A DNA stretch of 64,000 nucleotides from Bacillota bacterium. Lineage in GTDB: Bacteria > Bacillota > Clostridia > Christensenellales > CAG-138. Both the position numbers and the translations under genes were made by a program. This document shows, one piece after another, positions 57,536 to 64,000 of the stretch; positions within the stretch are counted from its first letter, which is position 1, and each line of letters opens with the position of its first letter. The stretch lies in the NCBI GenBank assembly GCA_023390655.1, contig JAEWCL010000003.1, positions 62,001 through 126,000 of the forward strand, in the 5' to 3' direction. The notes beneath the pieces are model-generated. The model was given only the letters and a program-made list of their open reading frames with translations, made no database searches and was not told the origin of the DNA.

Positions 57536-58708
57536 ATGGATAGTCAAACTCTCGTAGCAAAGGTTGTTACGGAGATACCTCCCTCGGGGATTCGCAAATA
57601 TTTCGATTTTCTGGATGACAGCTGCATCAGCCTTGGCGTGGGGGAGCCGGATTTTCCGACCCCCGAAGGTATCCGCCAGGAAGCGCTCAAGCGCCTGTCC
57701 ACGGGGCGGATTCCGTATTCTTCCAATGCGGGCATGCCGGAACTCCGGGAGCTCATCCTTCGTTATCTGGACGAACGCTTTGACATACGCGGCTATTCCG
57801 TGCCGGAAACGCTCATCACCGTTGGCGGCAGCCAGGCGATTGATCTTGCACTGCGCGCCATCATCAACCCCGGCGATGAGGTGATTGTGCCCGAACCCTA
57901 CTATGTTTCGTATCTGCCCATCGTCAAGCTGACGGGGGGTGTTCCCGTACCCATTACCATGACGCATGAGAACCGCTTCAAGCTGACGCCTGAAGCGCTG
58001 CGCGCGGCCCTTTCGCCCAAAACCAAGGCAATGATTATGCCCTACCCCAACAATCCCACCGGCGGCATCATGGAGCGCGGGGATTTATTGGCAATCGCGG
58101 ACGTATTAAAGGATACGGACGTGGTTGTGGTGACGGATGAAATCTATGCGGAGCTTACCTACAACGGCAAGCGCCATGTCTCGTTTGCGTCCATGCCCGG
58201 GATGCGGGACAGAACTGTGATTTTGAGCGGCTTTTCAAAGGCGTTTTCCATGACCGGCTGGCGGCTTGGTTATGCGGTAGGCCCGCAGCCTCTGATTGCC
58301 GCAATGACGAAGATCCATCAGATCACCATGCTGTGCGCGCCCACGCCCGCGCAGGTTGCCGGTATCATCGCATTGGAGCGCGGCTTTAAGTACGATTGGG
58401 AAGATACCATGTCCATGATGCGCGAGTATGACCGCCGCAGGCGGTATCTCGTGGATGCGTGCAATGACCTTGGGCTTACTTGTGACGAGCCGGAAGGCGC
58501 GTTCTATGTATTCCCGTCCATCCGCAATACCGGCCTGCGCTCGGAAACATTCAGCGACATGCTCATGGCGGAGCAGAAGGTCGTGGCCGTTCCCGGCACC
58601 GCTTTTGGCGATGCGGGGGAGGGGCACGTGCGCTGCTGCTATGCGACGGACCTTGAAAAAATCAAAGTGGCTGTGGACCGGATTTCCACATTCCTGAAAT
58701 CGCTCTGA
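57536..58708 (+). CDS. Class I/II PLP-dependent aminotransferase
   Basis: 390 residues from ATG 57536 behind AAGGAGG. Fold type I signatures: VGEPDFPTP, GSQAIDLALRA, PNNPTGG, DEIYAEL, and the PLP-binding lysine K235 in SGFSKAFSMTGWRLGY. Closest by look to the aspartate/aromatic aminotransferase subgroup; substrate not certain. Confidence 0.92.
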   Translation: MDSQTLVAKVVTEIPPSGIRKYFDFLDDSCISLGVGEPDFPTPEGIRQEALKRLSTGRIPYSSNAGMPELRELILRYLDERFDIRGYSVPETLITVGGSQAIDLALRAIINPGDEVIVPEPYYVSYLPIVKLTGGVPVPITMTHENRFKLTPEALRAALSPKTKAMIMPYPNNPTGGIMERGDLLAIADVLKDTDVVVVTDEIYAELTYNGKRHVSFASMPGMRDRTVILSGFSKAFSMTGWRLGYAVGPQPLIAAMTKIHQITMLCAPTPAQVAGIIALERGFKYDWEDTMSMMREYDRRRRYLVDACNDLGLTCDEPEGAFYVFPSIRNTGLRSETFSDMLMAEQKVVAVPGTAFGDAGEGHVRCCYATDLEKIKVAVDRISTFLKSL

Positions 58709-58738
58709 TTGCGGGATAGGAAAGCGTTGTGTATTTTA

Positions 58739-58770
58739 AAATCCGGTTGTATTACAGCCGGATTTTTTCT
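58739..58770 (+). terminator. Terminator of the aminotransferase gene
   Basis: AAATCCGGTTG and CAGCCGGATTT (58739-58749/58755-58765) form the stem, followed by TTT. Confidence 0.85.
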
Positions 58771-58807
58771 ATCATGTTGCATTGCGACCAAATGGGAGGA
58801 ACGGCGT

Positions 58808-59400
58808 ATGAATCGGACTTACAATGTGGGCGTACTGCTTTTTGATGAAGCGGAGGTTTTAGATTTTGCTGGACCCTTTGAGGCATTTTCCATTACCCGG
58901 CTGCCGGATGGCAGCAACCCGTTTTCTGTGTGCATGGTGGCGCAGCAGAATAGGCTCATCAAAGCACGCAACGGCCTGTTGGTGCAGCCGACCATACGTT
59001 TTCCGATATGCCGGAGGTTGATGTCTTTCTCGTTCCCGGCGGTTACGGCGCGGAGCATATTGAAATCCATAATGAAACGCTTCTCCGATTTATTCAGGAG
59101 ACTGCGGCGAAGACGCCGCTTACGGTTTCCGTTTGCACGGGTGCGTTTTTGCTTGCACAGGCCGGGCTTTTAGACGGGAAACAGGCCACCACCCATTGGA
59201 TGGATATTGAGGCGCTGCAAAACCAATTTCCCCAGGTACAAGTCCAAAGCGGCGTCCGGTTTGTGGATGAGGGCGGCATCATGACGTCCGGCGGCGTGGC
59301 GTCAGGTATTCATATGGCGTTGCAAATTGTAAAGAAGCTTCTTGGGCAAGAGGTGGCTGAAGCCACCTCCCGCAGGATGGAATATGAGATGACCTTCTAA
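58808..59400 (+). pseudogene. DJ-1/PfpI-family gene with a one-base deletion
   Basis: The first 60 codons (YNVGVLLFDEAEVLDFAGPFEAF) and, in another frame from about 58991, the rest (DVFLVPGGYGAEHI, the nucleophile cysteine in VSVCTGAFLLAQAG, then GIMTSGGVASGIHMAL) make one DJ-1/PfpI protein of about 197 residues. One base appears missing near 58988-58990, where a proline codon is short. Either the gene is dead or the base is a sequencing error. AAATGGGAGG precedes the ATG. Confidence 0.8.
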
Positions 59401-59520
59401 CCGGTGACGGAGCGGGCTTCTGTGGGAACAAACCGCATGCAACGCGCGAAAAATGTGTTATACTGGTAATTGCTGTAGACGGGTTTCGTCCGTCGTTTTC
59501 TATGATAAAAGGAGGCGCAT

Positions 59521-61602
59521 ATGGCGCTTACATTGCTTTCGCCTGCGGGGGAAAGAGATAGCCTTGCGGCGGCCGTGCAAAATGGGGCGGACGCTGTATA
59601 TTTGGGCGGGAGCGCATTCAGCGCGCGCCGCTATGCAGGGAATTTTGATGATGCCACGCTCAAGGAAGCGCTCGATTATTGCCACATCCGCAATGTAAAG
59701 GCGTATGTGGCGGTCAATACGCTGCTGCTGGACCGGGAGCTTTCCGATGCGCTGTCTTACGCCGCCTACTTATATGAAATCGGCGCGGATGCGCTAATTG
59801 TACAGGATATTGGATTGGTCAGGATATTGCGGCGTGCGCTGCCGGAGCTGACGCTGCATGCAAGCACGCAGCTGGCCATCCACGATGAAAACGGGCTGCA
59901 AATGGCCCATGATCTTGGCATGACGCGCGCAGTGCTTGCGCGGGAGCTTTCGCTTGACCGTATCGGGGAACTGGGGAAGACAAGCCCCATTGAACTTGAG
60001 TGCTTTGCACATGGCGCGCTGTGCACCTCTGTTTCGGGCGCGTGTTTGTTCTCTTCTCTCGCAGGGGGGAGGAGCGGCAACCGGGGCGCATGCGCGCAGC
60101 CCTGCCGCAAGGTATATTCGCTTGACGGCGGAAAGCAGGCGTATCCGCTGAGCCTGAGTGATCTTTCCATGCTTTTTCACGTAAAGGAGCTGGAGGCGGC
60201 AGGCGTAGATTGCATCAAGCTTGAAGGACGCATGAAGCGGCCGGAATATGTTGCTGCAGTTACCCGCGCCTACCGCATGGCGATCGACGGCGCGGACAGG
60301 AAGACGCTTGAAGAGGAACTTGCCTCTCTGCAGCGCATTTTTTCGCGCGGCGCTTCCACCGGCTACTTCTACGGGCGGGACGTACCCGCCGATGCGCGGG
60401 GGATATTGAGCGGTACGGACGCACCGCTTGCAAAGGAACAGGAAACCTACCGCATAGAGCGGCGCAAGCGGCCCGTAACAGTGCAGCTGCGCCTCCATGT
60501 GGGCAAACCCGCGGAACTGACGCTTTGCCTTGACGGCATTGTAGCAAGGGCGCAGGGAGATATCGCGGAGGCGGCAAAGACCGCGCCGGATACAGCGCGG
60601 CACCTTGCGCAGATCGGGAAGCTGGGGGATACGCCCTTTGCGCTTGCAGATAGGGGACATGCCGTAGACATGCCGGAGCCTGCTTATGTTCCCGTATCCG
60701 CGCTCAATGCGCTTCGGCGCAGCGCCGTAAAGGCGCTGGAAGACGCGCTGATCATCCGAAATGAACGGCCGGAAGTATCGTTGCCGGAACTGACACGGCA
60801 TGCGGAGAAACGTCCCGGAGTGCTGGCAATCGTTCCCGACGCGGTGCGGGCTAAGGCGGCTTTCTTAGCGGGGGCAGACTATGTAGCGTTGGAATCAAGG
60901 GAGGTCGCGCTGGCGGAAGAAGTGTTCAAAGAACTGCAAAGCTTCCGTTCCCCTAAACAGAAGCTGCTGCTGCAGCTGCCAGCGGTCGATCTTTCGGGCA
61001 ATGCAGGAAAGCGCTGGGCGGCAATCTTTGCGGGCGGGCTTGTGGATGGCGGCGTGGCGCAGAACGCATCGCAGGTGTCCCTGATGCAGGGGGAGCGCAT
61101 CGCGGGGTATCTGTGCAACGCCACAAACGCGCAGGCGGTCGCAAAGCTAAGGGAACTGGGGTTTACGCAGGTGCTGCTTTCGCTGGAGTTGAATAAACCG
61201 CAGCTTCGGGATCTCATCCTGCAGGCGGGCGCTGGGGTGTACGGCTACGGCAGGGCGCAGCTGATGCAGCTGTGGCATTGCCCGCAGCGCAGGGAAAACG
61301 GCTGCACAGGCTGCGAACGGACGCATACGCTCACCGATGCGGAGGGGCGCGTGTTTCCGCTTGATGCCGTGCGCGATACAACCGGCGGATGTTTAACGCG
61401 CGTGCGCAACTGCGAGGTTATGGACATACTGGATGTGCTTTGTGAGCTTCCCGTGCCGCAACTGCTGGCGCTGGAGTTCGTGTATGAATCGGAGCGCGAG
61501 GTGGAGGAGCGCGTACGCGCTGCCTGCGATGCGCTCAAAGGAACAATCCCGCCCCGCCGCGGCACGACCCGCGGGCACTGGGCGCGGGGGCTTACAACAT
61601 AG
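59521..61602 (+). CDS. U32-family peptidase with C-terminal DUF3656-type domain
   Basis: 693 residues. The first 330 are the U32 core: LLSPAGERDSLAAAVQNGADAVYLGG, HASTQLAIH, and the signature ECFAHGALCTSVSGACLFSS...GNRGACAQPCR. IKLEGRMKRPEYVA follows. The rest is a longer C-terminal part (DUF3656-like and more). Relatives act as collagenase-like peptidases or in RNA/cofactor hydroxylation, so the label peptidase is a family name here. It ends nine bases before mutS2. Confidence 0.9.
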   Translation: MALTLLSPAGERDSLAAAVQNGADAVYLGGSAFSARRYAGNFDDATLKEALDYCHIRNVKAYVAVNTLLLDRELSDALSYAAYLYEIGADALIVQDIGLVRILRRALPELTLHASTQLAIHDENGLQMAHDLGMTRAVLARELSLDRIGELGKTSPIELECFAHGALCTSVSGACLFSSLAGGRSGNRGACAQPCRKVYSLDGGKQAYPLSLSDLSMLFHVKELEAAGVDCIKLEGRMKRPEYVAAVTRAYRMAIDGADRKTLEEELASLQRIFSRGASTGYFYGRDVPADARGILSGTDAPLAKEQETYRIERRKRPVTVQLRLHVGKPAELTLCLDGIVARAQGDIAEAAKTAPDTARHLAQIGKLGDTPFALADRGHAVDMPEPAYVPVSALNALRRSAVKALEDALIIRNERPEVSLPELTRHAEKRPGVLAIVPDAVRAKAAFLAGADYVALESREVALAEEVFKELQSFRSPKQKLLLQLPAVDLSGNAGKRWAAIFAGGLVDGGVAQNASQVSLMQGERIAGYLCNATNAQAVAKLRELGFTQVLLSLELNKPQLRDLILQAGAGVYGYGRAQLMQLWHCPQRRENGCTGCERTHTLTDAEGRVFPLDAVRDTTGGCLTRVRNCEVMDILDVLCELPVPQLLALEFVYESEREVEERVRAACDALKGTIPPRRGTTRGHWARGLTT

Positions 61603-61610
61603 GAGGAACT

Positions 61611-63962
61611 ATGGAAGATAGAGTATTGTCTCTATTGGAATTTGATAAGATCATCGAACGCCTGCAAGGAATGACGGCGTCCGAAGTCGGCCGTGAAAAC
61701 GCGCAGGCGTTGCGCCCTGCCGAGGACGCGGGCCAGATCAATACGCTGCTGCAGCAGACGTCGGAAGCGGAAAGCGTATTTCTGCACGGCGGACAAAGCC
61801 CCATCGAAGGGTTTACGGATGTGCGGCCGACGCTCAAGCGCATCCATGCGGCGCTGTATCTGAGCATACGGGAGCTGTTGGCGATTGCCCGGTGCTTAAA
61901 GGTCAGCCGCACCGCGCGCGAACGCCTGACGCAGGGGGACGCGCCAACGCTGCTTTCTTATATGGCGGGGCAGCTTTGCGCACACCGTAGCGTGGAGGAG
62001 GATATCGCCCGCTGCTTTGTCAGCGACGAGGAGGTGGCAGACGCCGCCTCTCCGGAGCTTGCATCGATCAGAAGGCAGATGCGCATCGTCAACGAGCGCG
62101 CACGGGAAAAGCTCAACAACATGGTCAAAAGCACCACGTTCCAAAAATATTTGCAGGAGCCCATCATCACCATCCGCAACGGGCGGTTTGTGCTGCCGGT
62201 GAAGCAGGAAGCAAGGCAGTATGTGCCGGGCCTGGTGCACGATCAATCGGGCAGCGGGGCGACGCTGTTTATCGAGCCCATGGCCGTGGTGGAGCTTGGC
62301 AACGAATATAAGCGCCTCATCGGCATGGAGCAGGAAGAGATCGAGCGCGTTTTAGCGTCGCTGACCGCCATGGTGGAGCCGTATGCGGATGAATTGTATG
62401 AAAGCATCGCCATCTTGGGCGAGCTTGATCTGATATTCGCGAAAGCCATGCTCTCGCGGGAAATGCGCGCCATCCGCCCGGCGATCGCGCCCCATGCGCC
62501 CATCCGGATCGTTTCCGGCAGGCACCCGCTTATCCCCGCGGAGCGTGTCGTGCCAATAGACGTCTGGCTCAACGACGCGTTTCAGACGCTCATCGTCACC
62601 GGCCCCAACACGGGCGGCAAGACGGTCACGCTAAAAACCATCGGCCTGTTTACGCTGATGGCACAGGCGGGGCTGTTTGTGCCCGCCGCGGAGGGCACGA
62701 AGCTGTGCGCGTTCAGAGAGGTGTTTGCGGACATCGGGGATGAGCAGAGTATTGAACAGAGCCTTTCCACCTTTTCTTCGCATATGAAGAATATCGTGCG
62801 CATCCTGGAGCAGGCGGATGGAGACTCGCTTGTGCTGCTCGACGAGCTTGGTGCGGGCACAGATCCCGTGGAGGGCGCGGCGCTTGCCATGAGTATACTC
62901 GAGACCCTGCATGCGCGCGGCTGTGTGACGGCGGCGACGACGCATTACAGCGAAATCAAAGCCTTTGCACTCACGCATGCGGGCATGGAAAACGCCTCCA
63001 TGGAATTTGATGTGGACAGGCTTGCGCCGACCTACCGTGTGTTTGTGGGCATTCCCGGAAAATCCAACGCGTTTGAAATCGCGCAGCGGCTCGGGCTTTC
63101 GCTGGACGTGATCGAGCATGCGCGCGCTTTCTTAAAGCAGGAGGACGTGCAGTTTGAGGACGTGATCCAGAGCGCACAGAGCCAGCGCCAGCACGCGGAG
63201 CAGGAAAAGCAGCAGGCAACGCTTCTGCGCTATGAAACGGAGCGGCTGCGCAGTGAACTTGAGACGGAGAAGAAGCGGCTCGAAAGCGAAAAGGCGGCGC
63301 TCAGAGCCAAGGCCAAGGAAGAAGCGCGCCAGATTGTGCGCCAATCCCGTGAGGAAATGGAACAAATCATTACCGACCTGCGTTCCTTAAAGGGGCTGGA
63401 CATGCGGCAGGTGGAGCGCGCCATCCAACATGCGCGCGACGCTGCGCGCAAGCGCGAGGAAGCGCTCTTAGACCCCCTTGCGCAGCAGGAGCAGAAGGGG
63501 GCGGCGCCCAAATCCGTGCGCCCCGGCGACCGCGTGCGTTTGGTGAACATCGGCCAGAACGCCACGGTATTGAAGGAGGCTGACAGCAAGGGCGAGGTAC
63601 AGGTGCAGGCAGGCGTCATCAAAATGATGGCCAGGCTTTCGGATATCCGCTTAATTGAAGAAACCGTAAAGCCCGCCTCCGCAAGCGCAAAGCTGACGCT
63701 TGATCCCACGCGCGAGCCCGCGGGGCTCTCGCTTGATGTGCGTGGCAAGCTGGTGGATGAAGCGCTCATGGAAGTGGACCGATACTTGGACGATGCGGTG
63801 CTCAGCGGCCGTATCGAGGTGCAGATCATCCACGGCAAGGGCACGGGCGCGCTCAGAAAGGGTATACAGGATTATCTGCGGCGGCATGCAAAGGTGAAGA
63901 CATTTCGCCTGGGCAACTATGGCGAGGGCGACGCGGGCGTGACGGTTGTAACGCTCAAATAG
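61611..63962 (+). CDS. mutS2: Endonuclease MutS2
   Basis: 783 residues. ATPase with Walker A TGPNTGGKTVT (about 323-333) and LVLLDELGAGTDP. Long charged coiled coil (about 510-620). KOW-like segment, then the Smr nuclease domain with LDVRGKLVDEAL and IIHGKGTGALR at the end. It lacks the mismatch-binding domain of MutS and limits recombination or rescues collided ribosomes, depending on species. AGGAGG precedes the ATG. Confidence 0.96.
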   Translation: MEDRVLSLLEFDKIIERLQGMTASEVGRENAQALRPAEDAGQINTLLQQTSEAESVFLHGGQSPIEGFTDVRPTLKRIHAALYLSIRELLAIARCLKVSRTARERLTQGDAPTLLSYMAGQLCAHRSVEEDIARCFVSDEEVADAASPELASIRRQMRIVNERAREKLNNMVKSTTFQKYLQEPIITIRNGRFVLPVKQEARQYVPGLVHDQSGSGATLFIEPMAVVELGNEYKRLIGMEQEEIERVLASLTAMVEPYADELYESIAILGELDLIFAKAMLSREMRAIRPAIAPHAPIRIVSGRHPLIPAERVVPIDVWLNDAFQTLIVTGPNTGGKTVTLKTIGLFTLMAQAGLFVPAAEGTKLCAFREVFADIGDEQSIEQSLSTFSSHMKNIVRILEQADGDSLVLLDELGAGTDPVEGAALAMSILETLHARGCVTAATTHYSEIKAFALTHAGMENASMEFDVDRLAPTYRVFVGIPGKSNAFEIAQRLGLSLDVIEHARAFLKQEDVQFEDVIQSAQSQRQHAEQEKQQATLLRYETERLRSELETEKKRLESEKAALRAKAKEEARQIVRQSREEMEQIITDLRSLKGLDMRQVERAIQHARDAARKREEALLDPLAQQEQKGAAPKSVRPGDRVRLVNIGQNATVLKEADSKGEVQVQAGVIKMMARLSDIRLIEETVKPASASAKLTLDPTREPAGLSLDVRGKLVDEALMEVDRYLDDAVLSGRIEVQIIHGKGTGALRKGIQDYLRRHAKVKTFRLGNYGEGDAGVTVVTLK

Positions 63963-64000
63963 AAAACAGACACCAATCCCTGGTCAAGTCCGCAGGGCCT
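63963..64000. other. Window end, no gene seen
   Basis: The last 38 bases after mutS2 show no feature. Confidence 0.5.

Overview
The window is a bacterial chromosome segment from a fairly GC-rich member of the Clostridia (Firmicutes). The host genes point that way: Rex redox repressor, MutS2, a U32 peptidase, a sensory-type [FeFe]-hydrogenase paired with a PP2C phosphatase, an Fe-dependent alcohol dehydrogenase and AGGAGG-type ribosome sites throughout. A Christensenellales-like anaerobe is a reasonable guess, but the sequence alone does not fix the genus.

Bases 1 to about 41380 are a nearly complete temperate siphovirus prophage (HK97-type head, long non-contractile tail), inserted at the 3' end of a tRNA-Pro(GGG) gene (41380-41456, minus strand). 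The left attachment core lies just outside the window; arm-type repeats TTGGTAAC (two copies, 11-bp period) lie at both ends. From left to right: integrase; a small gene under a perfect LexA-type palindrome; a short CI-like repressor with divergent promoters; early regulators and an antirepressor; a recombination/replication module (Gp157, P-loop ATPase, SSB-like protein, ERCC4 nuclease, initiator-like protein with internal iteron-like repeats, primase-helicase); a run of small cysteine-rich accessory genes with a truncated cytosine methyltransferase, an ASCH remnant and a homing endonuclease; a sigma-like late regulator; a strongly structured RNA-like region ending in a terminator; a metallophosphoesterase; HNH, TerS and TerL; portal, protease, capsid; connectors and tail; an accessory island between the tail chaperones and the tape measure; tail tip and fibre; endolysin and holin; and a P63C gene on the opposite strand.

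Bases 41457-64000 are host chromosome. A minus-strand block holds the PP2C phosphatase and sensory hydrogenase, alcohol dehydrogenase, a LysR regulator, Rex, an ABC-2 type exporter pair and a chemoreceptor. A mainly plus-strand block then follows: serine hydrolase, cell-wall amidase (minus), MerR regulator with a flavoprotein fumarate-reductase-like lipoprotein, aminotransferase, a frameshifted DJ-1/PfpI gene, U32 peptidase and MutS2.

Three parts look most worth following up. First, the SOS-controlled 51-codon gene faces a repressor that lacks any self-cleaving domain, which suggests a Tum-like induction switch. Second, a roughly 320-nt structured RNA lies at the head of the late operon, and several intrinsic terminators interrupt that operon downstream, which suggests RNA-based antitermination. 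Third, an Ltp-like membrane protein sits in the island next to the tape-measure gene and is a candidate superinfection-exclusion factor.
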